From Allantophomopsis cytisporea (taxonomy: Eukaryota; Ascomycota; Leotiomycetes; Phacidiales; Phacidiaceae): a stretch of DNA of 64,000 nt. The stretch's first letter is position 1, and every line of letters starts with the position of its first letter. Below the pieces are notes generated by a model, which saw nothing but the letters and a program-made list of their open reading frames with translations, did not search any database and was not told where the DNA came from. Shown piece after piece: positions 1 through 10,782 of this stretch. A program made the position numbers and the translations under genes. The stretch is taken from assembly GCA_024752435.1 (NCBI GenBank), contig CP103032.1:248001-312000 (forward strand), read 5' to 3'.

Positions 1-25
1 TTGCATCTGACAATGTCTACTACGT

Positions 26-96
26 ACATTCACATTCACATTCGCATTCACATTCGCATTCACATTCACATTCACATTCACATTTACATTCACACT
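26..96. repeat. Hexanucleotide microsatellite (CATTCA)n
   Basis: About eleven imperfect copies of a six-base unit read as cattca, with occasional cattcg and catttа-like variants, lie at the left edge of the window. It is a simple-sequence tract; no gene is attached to it. It does not match the fungal telomere unit TTAGGG or its complement. Confidence 0.85.
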
Positions 97-734
97 TGCC
101 GAAGAGAAGTGATCCTTGCTGTGCTGCTGCGGGAGTGGAATTAATCCCCCATGCGGCATGTACAAGCGCTTGCCCCGCTCTCCGCGATAGTGGGGTTGAT
201 GGCGCTAAGATGTCGGGTAATCAGTACAGCACAGTACAGTACAGTACAGCACACCACACCAGGAAATGTGAATGCAGGATAGTCAGCTTGCCTTTGCTGG
301 CTTACATATGTACGTACAGATGCCTTTATGCGTGATGCAGACATCCTACTTTACAATCATCCTTTAGTGATATGTGTTGTTCGTCGACACAGTGTACGTT
401 TGCGTACGTTCATACACATCCTTATCAATGGGTGGGTTCTGGTATTCTTGGTGCGATATATATACTCACATAGATGCAGTCTATAGACAATTTTCAGGTG
501 TGGACTGGATACACTCAATGCTGATACAAGCGCACTGATAAATCATCACCACCTGGAAATACCAGCGTTCATTGATGTAGTCTTGAAGAGAACCAACCGA
601 AACGTATGAGTTCAAAAGAATGCCATGCTTAGGCTCTACAAAAGCCCTGATAACTCCCCCAGCTCCAAGAACACCTAAATCCCTTCATCCCAAACTCCGT
701 GAGGAACATTCTATCAAGTATCCCCATACTACCT
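97..734. other. Intergenic, no gene seen
   Basis: Short open frames occur on both strands but none resembles a protein family. A small (GTACA)n-like run lies around 224-250. The right part is the 3' flank of the minus-strand ankyrin gene. I see nothing else. Confidence 0.5.
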
Positions 735-1582
735 TCAACCCTCCTCCAACTCATTTGCCACAACCCTAATCCCCGCCCCAGTGCCCTTCTCAATAGCTTC
801 CCTCCGCTTGTCCCTCCGCCCATCAACCTCCTGCACCAGCCCTTTAAAGTAAACCTCAGCAGAAACGGTAGCACTATACGCAACCGGGCTCCAGCTCCAA
901 ACGTTCTTAACATCCGGATCAGCCCCCGCAGCCAACAATGTCCTCAGCACGAGCAAATGCCCATTACTACTAGCAAAATGCAACGCCGTATTCCCATCAC
1001 AGTCCGCATTCTTCAGCAGCTCCGCAGGCGAGAGATCCCCACTGGGCGCCGCAGCCGCATAGGTCAGCAGGATCTGCACGCACGTATCATGCCCATGTTT
1101 CGCCGCCATCATAATGGCGTCGCGGCGCTTCGCATCGCGCTTCTCGATGCCGCCGATGTTCTCCTTGCACAGCAGCAGTACGATATCCGTGTGGCCCTCG
1201 TGCGCGGCAAGCATCAGCGGCGTTTGGTATTCCTCGTTCAGAGAGATGCCGTCGGCTTCGTGGCCGAGATCCAGGAGCGTTTGCACGACGGGAAGGTTGC
1301 CCAGGGACGCGGCGAGGTGAAGAGAGGTGTTGGAGAGACCGGTTGGCGAGGAATCTGGGTTGTGGAGGAGGTGGGGGTGGGTTTTGAGGATGCGGGTGAG
1401 GAGGAGTACGGAGGATGGGGTGGGGTTGTGAATCGCGCGGCGGAGGCGGAGTTCTGGAGAGATCCTGGGGAGAATTGTTTAGTAAACGACGTAGATTATG
1501 GTGTGCGGGGTGCTTGGAAGGATATAGATCGAAAGTGGGACAAGGATGAGTGATGTAGAAGGTGCTTACATTGTATGGTCAT
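735..1582 (-). CDS. Ankyrin-repeat protein
   Basis: A small ankyrin-repeat protein, probably a protein-protein interaction module; no partner can be named. The open frame on the minus strand runs from an in-frame stop at 1479-1481 down to the stop at 735. Three or four ankyrin units are visible, for example the motifs NTSLHLAASLGNLPVV, TPLMLAAHEGHTDIVLLL and TALHFASSNGHLLVLRTLL. The N-terminus is not resolved. The frame stays open well upstream of the first methionine-like codon, and a branch-point-like TTTACTAAAC followed by CCCCAG (acceptor just before 1464) suggests an upstream exon. An ATG at 1582-1580 precedes a GTAAGC donor, but joining it puts the frame into a stop, so the first exon must lie elsewhere. 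The ankyrin assignment is strong; the start is uncertain. Confidence 0.75.
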
Positions 1583-2495
1583 TGCTAACGCGTCGACAAT
1601 TCAAATCATCGCAACACAACTGTGGTGGACAATTACACCTCAAGTGACGTAGAAAGAAAGCCGGTGTGTTGGTAGAAGGGAACAGATTGTTGACCGAGAG
1701 ACATCGACCGGGGTAAGCTTGTCAACTCAGCCTCCTCACGCTATCATGCGAGGCTGATAAGATAGAGTTGTACCTATCTTCACGTGAGGTCCAACTCGTC
1801 ACCTGTAACAACGTCGCCGTTGCCGTAGTACGAGCCAATGACTGACTGTCTTTGGTATATGTTCTACGTGGTGTTAAATCAGTTCAAGATGATTTTGTAT
1901 GTGCCTAGGTTTTAGCCTATAAAATAGGATTAGAAGGATAGATGAGGTAATCTACCTTATCTAGGGATCCTAGCAGCGATAATGATAGGCATCATCCTAT
2001 ATGTATTATGTTTGTTTTCATAATTTCAGAAAGTACATGCAAATGGATAGATGCAAGGTACTGAGTCAAAGTCTGGTTATAGTACCTACCAAATGTTGAG
2101 GTAATCGTGTAGCAAAGTTAGGTGTAAGTGTACTTGAGGACAGAAGAATCTACAGGAGAGAACTACACATACGCACTACTTTATTATCTAACGTAGAACA
2201 TCTATAAATGAGAGTCACTTCTATGAAGAGGACTGAATAGTGAAGCCGTATATGCTGGGTTAAGATAGTCACGTAGGAGAAGTACTGCGTCAAGTATAAA
2301 AGTCTAATACATAATGTTTATACTCTTGCAGATTTTCGCTTATGTATGACAATTGTCGGTCAAGGCCCAGGAATATCTGCAGGAACAAACCAACAAAAAC
2401 AAAGCATTTAGACCCATTAGACATTTAGAATCCACATCGTACGACCTCACCTCGATTTGAGATGTCACTAGTGACCTTCTTGAAACAGATTGGAA
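1583..2495. other. Intergenic, AT-rich
   Basis: This is the spacer between the divergently transcribed ankyrin gene and the PIF1-type helicase gene. It is AT-rich by eye, especially 1850-2340, with no family-recognisable ORF on either strand. It presumably holds the promoters of both genes. Confidence 0.5.
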
Positions 2496-4238
2496 ATGTT
2501 CAGTCGCATCTCCGCCCAACATATTAGAAGTGCAGGCACTTCTAGCTGTGCTTTATATACGCGTCTTCGAATATCCAACGCGATATGCAGCGCAACGGTT
2601 TCTTCGTCGTCATACACATTCCAGCAAATCTCCTCAGCGAGTAGTTCAGCGAAGGGAAAGAAGAAAAAGAAGGTGCACCAGCGAAAAGGGAAAGCAAGTC
2701 AGCGAGATATCGCAGAAAGTAAAACCGCTAGTAACCCTGGGCATGAGACGAAGTCCGTGGATTTTGGAGAGGGGCTAAGTGATGAGCAGAGGACTGTACT
2801 AGAGCTGGTGCTGAATCGTGGAGAGAATATCTTCTTCACAGGTCCTGCAGGCACGGGCAAATCATTCTTACTCAAAAAGATTATTGAAGACTTAACCGTA
2901 AAGCATCTCTTCGATAGCAAATTCAGCATCGCTATTACTGCTTCCACGGGCCTTGCAGCTTATGGAATCGGTGGCACAACTCTTCATCGATTTGCTGGTA
3001 TCGGTCTTGGTAAAGCACCTATCGAAAAGCTCATTGGGGACATCTTCAAAGATCAGAATTCCAGCCTGAAGCGCTGGGTGGAGGTAAAAGTCCTCATTAT
3101 TGATGAAATCTCGATGATCGACTGCAATCTCTTTGACAAGCTCGACAAGATCGCGCGCGCAGTGCGTGGGGTTGACAGACCTTTTGGAGGAATCCAGCTT
3201 GTCATTACTGGCGACTTCTTCCAGCTGCCGCCAGTGTTGCAAGGGCGGGATGACGGCAGTCCGAGATTCTGTTTCGAAAGCGAAGCGTGGAAAATGGCTA
3301 TACGGCACACCATCTGTCTGGCCCAGATCTACAGACAGAGAGATCCTGTATTCGCTGCAATGCTGAAGGAACTCCGGGAAGGCCGGCTCTCAACAAGCAC
3401 GATCTGCACTTTTAGAGGTTTAAGTAGACCTTTAAGCTCCCGGGTTGAAAACGGACCAGAACCCGCTGAGCTCTTTCCGCTTCGCAGTCAGGCCGACACA
3501 GCCAACATGTCAAGGATGCAGAAGATTAAAAGTGCAGTCCACACGTTTTATGCCGAACACGATGGTACTGTCGAGGACGCGGCTACTACCAAGCAGCTCC
3601 TGTCCGGCTGCATCGCGCCTGAGGTGCTCGATTTGAAGCAAGGCGCGCAAGTCATGCTCATTAAGAATATCGACGAGACCCTCGTGAACGGATCTTTGGG
3701 CCGGGTCGTCGGTTTTGCAGATAGAGACACCTTCATCGACCGCTGGTGGGACGATGGAGACCACGCCACACACATCAAAAAATTGTTTACTGTGAACGGC
3801 TCCGCACAGCACTGCGAAACTCTATATCCTGTGGTGCGCTTTCAACTCGCGAATGGCGGCACACGCACTTGGCTATGCGAGCCTACGGAGTGGGCTGTGA
3901 ATCGATGGATTCCTGATCCTTTGAGCGATGATGGTTGGAGAATTGAGAAGCTGGCCGCTCGCACCCAGGTCCCGATCATCCTCGCGTGGGCGCTCAGTAT
4001 CCATAAGTCCCAGGGCCAGACTCTGGATATGGTGAAGGTGGATCTGCATCGTGTGTTTGAGACGGGCCAGGCATACGTTGCTCTATCGCGTGCCAGGAGT
4101 ATAGACGGATTGCAAGTGCTCAACTTTAATCCCAACAAGGTGATTGTACATCGTAAAGTGAAGGAGTTTTATGCAAGATTGTCCGCGGTTCCAATCATGA
4201 AACCACAAGGCCCTCTTGGTCCGAGTCTCAATACCTAA
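2496..4238 (+). CDS. PIF1: PIF1-family 5'-3' DNA helicase
   Basis: A superfamily 1B helicase of the Pif1/Rrm3 type, which in fungi unwinds G-quadruplexes and R-loops and maintains mitochondrial and nuclear DNA. The product is 580 aa from the first ATG at 2496 (an in-frame TTG lies six bases upstream). Visible motifs are Walker A GPAGTGKS at residues 116-123, Walker B IIDEISMID around D203/E204, the Pif1 block FGGIQLVITGDFFQLPP near 230-246, and the C-terminal motifs IHKSQGQTLD and AYVALSRARS. The first 60 residues are Ser/Arg/Lys-rich and lack acidic residues early on, consistent with a mitochondrial presequence. It is shorter than yeast Pif1 (859 aa), with most of the N-terminal extension missing, so it may be a paralogue rather than the main PIF1. 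No Rep domain is present, which argues against a Helitron helicase. It is intronless. Confidence 0.88.
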   Translation: MFSRISAQHIRSAGTSSCALYTRLRISNAICSATVSSSSYTFQQISSASSSAKGKKKKKVHQRKGKASQRDIAESKTASNPGHETKSVDFGEGLSDEQRTVLELVLNRGENIFFTGPAGTGKSFLLKKIIEDLTVKHLFDSKFSIAITASTGLAAYGIGGTTLHRFAGIGLGKAPIEKLIGDIFKDQNSSLKRWVEVKVLIIDEISMIDCNLFDKLDKIARAVRGVDRPFGGIQLVITGDFFQLPPVLQGRDDGSPRFCFESEAWKMAIRHTICLAQIYRQRDPVFAAMLKELREGRLSTSTICTFRGLSRPLSSRVENGPEPAELFPLRSQADTANMSRMQKIKSAVHTFYAEHDGTVEDAATTKQLLSGCIAPEVLDLKQGAQVMLIKNIDETLVNGSLGRVVGFADRDTFIDRWWDDGDHATHIKKLFTVNGSAQHCETLYPVVRFQLANGGTRTWLCEPTEWAVNRWIPDPLSDDGWRIEKLAARTQVPIILAWALSIHKSQGQTLDMVKVDLHRVFETGQAYVALSRARSIDGLQVLNFNPNKVIVHRKVKEFYARLSAVPIMKPQGPLGPSLNT

Positions 4239-4923
4239 GACAAATAGGCTTTAGCAGGTTTTTGCAGGGATATTTGATCAGGGAAGCTGCTAAAATTGAG
4301 CACCTGAGGGGATTCAACTTGAGAAGACGAAAGTTCAATGAAGTTAAGAGATATGACATACTCACTCGTACGGCTTGTACAATTCTATTCTCACTCATGA
4401 TTAACTCGCCAGTAAGGTGCAATAATGCATGCCAATCATCGGTTATCAAGTTCGTATACTGTATTTTAATAGAATAAGTTAAGCCTATGCCTTACTTCGA
4501 TCAAGACATGGAGAATTGTATCAGTGAAGGTCACAAGTACTTGAGATAGGACTTATCCAAGAAAGAATGAATCATGTCAACAGCTGCAAGTTACTTCACT
4601 TCTGTGATATTGTGAAACTGTATCCTCAGACGTTCTGTTCTCAAGCAAGATGATCTATGTAGTAACACGAACCAAGTCATCTGAGTAATCGGCTGAATCA
4701 CAAAGTGTCATGCCTCAGATGATCGTGTTAGGCTGCTTCAAAGATGGCCCAAGACATGCAGCTGGTCGGGTTGTTTCTTGTTACGACCTAAGGTTGATTC
4801 TATTAGTCTTTTGGTTTTACACCAAGAGTCATATTGCACAACACATACCTCTTCGCATCTGTCAGCCAACCATGCCCCAAACCGATCCTTATCACCCTTT
4901 GTAGGGGTCAGCTCAGGTCATTC
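4239..4923. other. Intergenic, AT-rich, no gene seen
   Basis: This is the 3' flank of the helicase gene. Only short open frames without family resemblance are present. The base composition falls off into AT-rich DNA that continues, with one interruption, to about 8.4 kb. Confidence 0.5.
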
Positions 4924-5700
4924 TCAGAAATCTGCCGCAAATAAATGGGAGAAAAACGCCCAAAATTCACAGTCGGTTGTTCCTTTAATTTGCAGGCTTT
5001 TTGCATCAACAAGGGCATTGTGTTGTCCAAGGTCGTTATGACAAAAGACATACTCCTCATCGTCGTCCACATCGAGTTCAGGTCTCCAGGTGCTTAGCCG
5101 CTTCAATCTCCCAAAGACACGATAATGTGGACATACAAATGATGCCCCCGTAGTACCTGAAGTTTTAGATACTAGCGACCGCAAGGAAGCGATCTATCCT
5201 TCGAGCTCTTTCATCACAACATCTTCATCGGCAGGGCCTAGATTAGACATACCAATGCCATCAATGTACTCTGTCATGATATAGACCGCGCCATTGTCTT
5301 GAAAAGTGCCCCATTGGGATACTGGTTCCAGCCAAGTATTCGAGGCATACGGTTTTATTCCCCAGCCCATACTGTAGGCTTGTACTAAAAACCACCAAAA
5401 CACTCGTAAATGTGGTCTTCCATTCGATCGATGCAGTGTAAGTTTCAAAAGCACCTTGTTGTTGATGTTGAAATACTTGCGGTCTGCGGGAGGCCTCACA
5501 TTCGGGATCGCAAGGATTATTGTCTATGTTTAAAAGAGTGTCTGAAGAGAAATTTCGAGTGAAGCGGGGCTGAGAAGATGCTATAGATGTATTGATACAG
5601 ATCTGCGTCTTCGAACGAAAGCCTGAAGTCAACGCTGCCTTGTGTACTCTGTACAATCTTCTCACCATGTACGTTGCCGTGTAAATCTTGATTGCAAGAA
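4924..5700 (-). pseudogene. Broken phosphotransferase (APH-like) gene
   Basis: The minus strand carries pieces of a fungal phosphotransferase-enzyme-family (aminoglycoside phosphotransferase/kinase-like) protein. The catalytic loop is recognisable as YVFCHNDLGQHNALVD (Brenner-type HxDxxxxN), followed by KIKGTTDCEF where homologues usually have an IIDWEF-like metal-binding motif. Upstream in the same frame is AVYIMTEYIDG, typical of the N-lobe/hinge. The two parts are separated by a single in-frame TAG at 5194-5196 (context LEG-stop-IASLRSLVS), most simply a CAG to TAG change. A frame change lies near 5490, where the fragment FNINNKVLLKLTLHRS begins in a different frame from the upstream piece. 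The 3' end also stops early. I infer a dead gene, possibly damaged by C-to-T mutation. An unrecognised intron could explain the frame change but not the TAG. Confidence 0.65.
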
Positions 5701-5720
5701 AACATACACAACTCATACAC

Positions 5721-8391
5721 AGCTAGGCGAAAGCATGAATTAAAGATGGGTTCCCTCCTAAATATCAGAAAGAATCATCCCATGCACGCAGCAGGAAAGA
5801 CCTCATACGAAACGTCATTGAATCTATCAATCACAGAAAGGCAATCAAAAAGACCTGGTGCAGACTTATTGGTATTATACATGGCCTGTACTTGACAGAT
5901 TTCTTTCATATCGATTACCCGACCAATAACTATGCCTAGCGAGATAGTCAAGTGTCCGAACAGCTGTGATACCGATGTATCATCGTCACAGACACAATCC
6001 GATTGTATTATGTGTTCGGCGAAGTATGGGCGATGAAGTGTTGCTGGACTCTCTACTTAACTCATCTAGAGACACTGTTGTCAAGTGTCCAGGAGGCTGT
6101 GGCAATGATGAGTCATCATCAGAGCCTGCGTTGTGTATAAGTTGCTCTTTCAAAAAGTATGTGCAAGAAACATAATGCTGTCAGGTTCCTATTAACTTCT
6201 GCAGAACCTCAAAATGACCCATTTCGACTCTGAAGGCGTGTAGCAGGCACATTTATTAAATTTTCTCTGCTTTTTTGAAATTTGTGGTAGAGAGATGAGG
6301 AAAGAAATAGAAGGATTTCTTTGACATCGGCTATTGATTTATTGGGAGGAACTTACAAGAGTAAGAGACATAAGGAGGATGCTAGGATTCCATAGGCACC
6401 ATTATTCACAAATTGATGTGTCTGCACTTGTTATATATTAGTTGTGATGTCAGGAAGCTGAGTTCAATAGCAATCCGAACCCACTTGATGTTTAGATTGT
6501 TGCTCTAATTTATCTTTACTCCTTGTGTTCCTAATAGCGTCGATTATAAGAGAGATGTTACGAAAGTTCTGCTTGTTCAGCCAAATCGAACTAACGGATA
6601 TGTTTCAGCTCAAGCAAAATATATACCATAGAGTTTATAAGTGCTAGATTGACGATAATCAGGAATAGAAATGTAGATAATAAGATACCAAGAAATACCA
6701 TATTCTCACCAGTTTAGCGCTTTGACCGGTACCTACATACTGTAGCACCTTAGTCCTATGTGAATCACATTAGGATACTTATGATAGCTTCTTTTAAGAA
6801 CAGATTATCTTCTAAAGTGGAAGAAGCTACAAACTGGGTAGAATCACTATCAAATACACCGCTTTACACAATGTGGCACATATCAACCCTACGCTTCATA
6901 CCGACGACCAACTGTGAGAATTGCCGCAGACTAGGTATGTAAATTCTGAACACTCCATCTGTTGCACAGAGCTAAGCTGCAACTCAAGTCATATGTGCGC
7001 CTGAAAATTCTACGAAGGGCGTTCCGTGGTGGCCAGAGCCTTGTGGTCAAATTCAGGCGCAGAGTCTCGTTGAAGAGCAAAGACAGAAACCCATCGCAGA
7101 TAACACCAGACTTCCAGCATCCATGGTCTTCGATTGTTCTCTGACCCCTGCACGAATTTGAGCTGCACTATCATGGGGATCATCTCTTGCCAGACTCTTG
7201 AGACTCTATGAGAGTCTTTGACGCGCGTTGAGTGAGCAGTTCATGGTTGTCGGCAACTTTGATCACCCCGGTCCTAACCGAACATCAGGACAATTCCCTG
7301 TACCATATGCGGTTCATCGAAGATGAGTGGTGATACAAACTCACCTCGAGACGTCTGGCCAGTTTCTCGTATTACCGCTACAAGCTTCTCCTTTCCCAAG
7401 ATTCGTGTAATAGAAGTTGGCCTCTCACAGCATTCTAATTGGTTGGGTCTACAATTGATACCGGCTGTGCATAGGTTGTACATAGTATGTATGTATGTAT
7501 GTACTGTATGTATGTATGAGCAAGCTACCTTACTATATTAGCTAGATCCTGTATCTCAAGCTGATAGGATTTTAGTCCGTTCTCGATACAAGTGGCTCTC
7601 CGGATACAGAGCGTTGTGTGTATTGGTGAAGCTAGGATTGAGCTGACGTGCTCTGCATAAAACGAACACGAGTAGGATTAATCCACTCCATTGTTTCTCT
7701 GGTGAAAAGGGATTGCTGGAAATACTGAACTCCGTCCCAGACCGAGGTACAGTAAGAACTTCTTCGTTGTTCCAGCCATATCTATCCCTAGACCCGAGTA
7801 AAGTCAAAGAAGGTGTGAATAAGGTAAGGGTCCACCCAGACCTTTACATTAGGGCGAGACAAAGACAAAGGTACCGTGAGATAAAGGTGAATCAATCACC
7901 TGATGTCCCCTCAACCGAACTCAACTGGAACTCTGCCTGTGAAAGCTTCTATCACGTGCCTGAGGAATATATACTGTGTACCTTAGGTACTGTACCTTAC
8001 TGTTGTACTATGCCACAAGGATTTTTTCTTCTTTTTCTACTGCGTACTAATGACTCCACACCCTGGTCTGCTCCACCACGCCGCAACAACTGTGACTGTA
8101 GACTTTCCATGCGAAGGAATAATCAGCCCATGCAAGCTTCAAAGACGGTTCTGCAAAGTAACTCTGTCTGACCTCAGCACCGCGAAAAGAAAATCCACCG
8201 GAGAGACACTTCCTCCCCCAACAATACGCTACTCCATTCTACACTAATACACAGCATCCGGAGCATCTTTTAAGAAGAACCATACGCGCTCATCGCATAT
8301 TATCATCGCTAGCAACTGACCTCCCCATTCGACCAAATATTTCAATACTGCCGGTACCTTGGTGATCATCAATATCTCTCAAGTCTCGCCA
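5721..8391. other. Gene-poor AT-rich spacer
   Basis: Some 2.7 kb contain no ORF that resembles a known family. A (TATG)n tetranucleotide run lies at about 7486-7520. Short ORFs at 5966-6175 and 7713-8171 look random in composition and are not called. Composition is AT-rich up to about 7.2 kb and more balanced toward the EMG1 promoter. Confidence 0.5.
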
Positions 8392-8418
8392 TACTACTAC
8401 TACTACTACTACTACTAC
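8392..8418. repeat. (TAC)9 trinucleotide repeat in the EMG1 5' leader
   Basis: A perfect run of tac units ends 34 bases before the proposed EMG1 start codon at 8453. It is probably transcribed as part of the 5' untranslated region. Confidence 0.85.
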
Positions 8419-8452
8419 GAAAAAGCACGCAATTCGCTCTCCATAACATACA

Positions 8453-9550
8453 ATGGCTGCTTCTCAAGAAACAAGAGGTTCTAAGAGACCAAGTATGTGG
8501 TATTCTACATCCCTATACTCCCCCAATGCGACCTGATTTATCGATCTTGTCGTCCGCGCTTGCTAAAATTTTGAGTCTACGTATTCGTGAAACGTGAGTG
8601 TGAAGCGAAAGACTTTTGTCAAGCTCGACTCACGTTTTATCGTAATACTTCAACCTACAACTCTTTGACAATAACAGCGGTTCAACACCATAACTCCTAT
8701 GCGCATTACCAAACATAATGGCACTTTCAGGCGATCTAACATCGTCCTCCACAGGAACTCAATCGCTTCCTCCTCCTGCGCTCCCTCAGCTCGTCGCTGA
8801 GCAGCATGTTCCAATTCCCTCAACCGATAAGGACTCGCGTCGCATGATTGTCGTCCTCTCCAACGCCAGTCTCGAGACATACAAGGCCTCTCATGGCAGC
8901 GGCCGTCCTGGAATGCAGAGAGATGAGAAGTACTCTCTGTTGAACAGTGACGAGCATATTGGTGTCATGAGAAAGATGAACCGCGACATCAGTGATGCGC
9001 GACCAGATATTACTCACCAGGTTCGTATGCGATAAGAAAATTACCTTTCGCTCATTACTGACATCTGGGCCAGTGTCTTCTTACTCTTCTCGATTCCCCT
9101 ATCAACAAGGCTGGCAAGCTACAGATCTACATTCATACGGCAAAGGGTGTTTTGATCGAGGTTTCTCCAACTGTTCGTATCCCACGTACTTTCAAGCGAT
9201 TCGCCGGTCTCATGGTCCAACTTCTCCATCGCCTTTCTATTCGCTCCACCAACTCTCAGGAAAAGCTTCTTAAGGTCATTCAAAACCCAATAAGCGACCA
9301 CCTTCCACCCAACTGCCGCAAGGTCACCCTCTCTTTCGACGCCGAAGTTGTCAAGGTCAGGGAGTATGTGGAGAGTCTTGAGCCAAAGGAGAGTATCTGC
9401 GTCTTCGTCGGTGCCATGGCCAAGGGATCCGACGATTTTGCCGACCAATTTGTCGACGAGAAGATCTCCATCAGCAACTACAGCTTGTCAGCCAGTGTTG
9501 CGTGCAGCAAGTTCTGCCACGCTGCTGAGGATGTTTGGGACATCATTTAA
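8453..9550 (+). CDS. EMG1: EMG1/NEP1 rRNA pseudouridine N1-methyltransferase
   Basis: Nucleolar SPOUT-class methyltransferase that modifies the hypermodified pseudouridine of 18S rRNA and is needed for 40S subunit biogenesis. Proposed exons are 8453-8492, 8731-9020 and 9074-9550, giving 268 aa (yeast Emg1 is 252). The second intron (9021-9073) is certain: it joins ITHQ to CLLTLLDSPINKAGKLQIYI, exactly the family sequence. Recognisable blocks are MIVVLSNASLETYK, IHTAKGVLIEVSPTVRIPRTF, LMVQLLHRLSI and VDEKISISNYSLSASVACSKF, the last forming the knotted SAM-binding region. The first exon is less certain: ATG 8453 with donor GTATGT fits in phase with an acceptor at 8730 or at 8754; alternatively translation could start at ATG 8718. 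The gene lies about 0.3 kb from a convergent hypothetical gene. Confidence 0.93.
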
Positions 9551-9861
9551 AAGCTTCACTGCAATACGGCCGCATATCAATGCGATAAAATGCAGCATAC
9601 CGTATCTCTCGACACACGACCCGCCCGCAAGCGCGATACGACGTTAATACTCATAGAAAGCGGAACTAAGGTGAAAGCGGGACCACGAGCCAAGAGTTGC
9701 GATAACAACATCAAAACTCTATTTCGTGGCCACCGGGCTTGGGTGGACTTGAAATGTCTCTTCTTTTACAACAAAATATTAGGCGTTCAACAGATCCAAG
9801 GCACTTTGTTTGTCTTTTTATGATCTATTTGCTCTTTGGTCGCATCTATTCTCCTTTTGTA
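9551..9861. other. 3' flank between convergent genes
   Basis: No ORF or element is seen. It probably holds the EMG1 3' end and that of the minus-strand hypothetical gene. Confidence 0.4.
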
Positions 9862-10317
9862 TCAGCTTTTGGCGTTCCTGCCTTCATGTTCTATCAAGTA
9901 AGGTACCATGTTTTCTTGGGAGCGTATAACTGTCATGTACTTCTGGAGAACTGCAGCTTTGCAAGGGTCTAGTGACTCCTGCTCAAATGCTAGCAGTAAT
10001 CCACAACTTCTATCGAAAGCCAAAGTAGTAATCAAAGCATTCAATTCAAGCCCAACATGACTGAGCACATACGAGCTTTCCTCCATGAATTTGACCGCCT
10101 CTAACCCATCGGCTAACGACCGCAGGACCCAATGCATGCCGAGATGATAATGTACATGGGTGAGAGCGTACGCAAACGCTTTGCGGAGTGACATCGGATT
10201 TACCTCACCCGATGAGGTTGGGCATGATTGTCCCAAAGTGATAGAAAATCCCAGCATGACCGACAGTATCGCCTGACAAGAAGAGATTAGGGATGTGTAT
10301 TTATTGTTATTGGACAT
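9862..10317 (-). CDS. Hypothetical protein, 151 aa
   Basis: An ATG-started open frame (MSNNNKYTSLISSCQ...) on the minus strand encodes a mostly helical-looking protein with hydrophobic stretches such as AILSVMLGFSITLG and LNALITTLAF. I do not recognise a family. A good acceptor-like sequence (CTTCTTGTCAG) sits inside the frame just before AILSVML. The true gene may therefore have an upstream exon, with the apparent start lying in an intron; alternatively this is the remnant of a larger protein. Codon use is not obviously biased. Whether it is expressed cannot be judged from the sequence. Confidence 0.35.
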   Translation of the reverse strand: MSNNNKYTSLISSCQAILSVMLGFSITLGQSCPTSSGEVNPMSLRKAFAYALTHVHYHLGMHWVLRSLADGLEAVKFMEESSYVLSHVGLELNALITTLAFDRSCGLLLAFEQESLDPCKAAVLQKYMTVIRSQENMVPYLIEHEGRNAKS

Positions 10318-10782
10318 ATTGGCTTCTCGTCAGCATGACTGTGGAGTAGTTGGGTAGTGAGTTGGATCTGGGTGGCGGGTTACACCACTAGCATCCAATC
10401 GCGATCCCAAGGCGTTCATGCATATGCAGCCGAATGGACCTCATAAAAAAATCGAGGCCATAGACTCTCACGACACATCAATCCTTTCCTTTCCAGCTTT
10501 GCCAAAAAGCCACCAACTACTACTTATATATTTTTACCCTTTAAACGTGGCAGGCCGTCAATCATAACCAAGCGAATCTTCCTGCAGTAGTCTTTGGTAT
10601 CACCGTTTCAACGGCTCAGAACGTCTGAGTTCTTGAAATGCCCATGGCAGATGTCCAGGGCTTCTATGGCGAGGCGAGTGGCCTCGTCCATCCCCTCCTC
10701 CCGCATCCAGTCCTGGATTTTTCGTAAAAGTATATCTTCTCGCCTTCTTCTTCCTCTTCTTCATTTCATTATTCCTTTACAA
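10318..10782. other. Promoter region of the VOC-domain gene
   Basis: There is no gene here. A pyrimidine-rich stretch (cttcttcttcctcttcttc) lies immediately before the start codon at 10783, as often seen at fungal transcription starts. An in-frame TTG-started extension back to 10594 is not used in my model because no ATG supports it. Confidence 0.4.

Noticed and set aside
26..96. CRISPR array or telomere at the window start
   Set aside because: Units are six bases with no spacers, and they do not match the fungal telomere unit; an ordinary microsatellite.
699..1553. 284-codon plus-strand frame
   Set aside because: It is antisense to the ankyrin-repeat gene, which shows clear family motifs; the plus-strand product is Arg-rich without family resemblance.
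2496..4238. Helitron origin for the PIF1-type helicase
   Set aside because: No Rep/HUH domain, no TC...CTRR ends, and a likely mitochondrial presequence; a cellular Pif1 paralogue is simpler.
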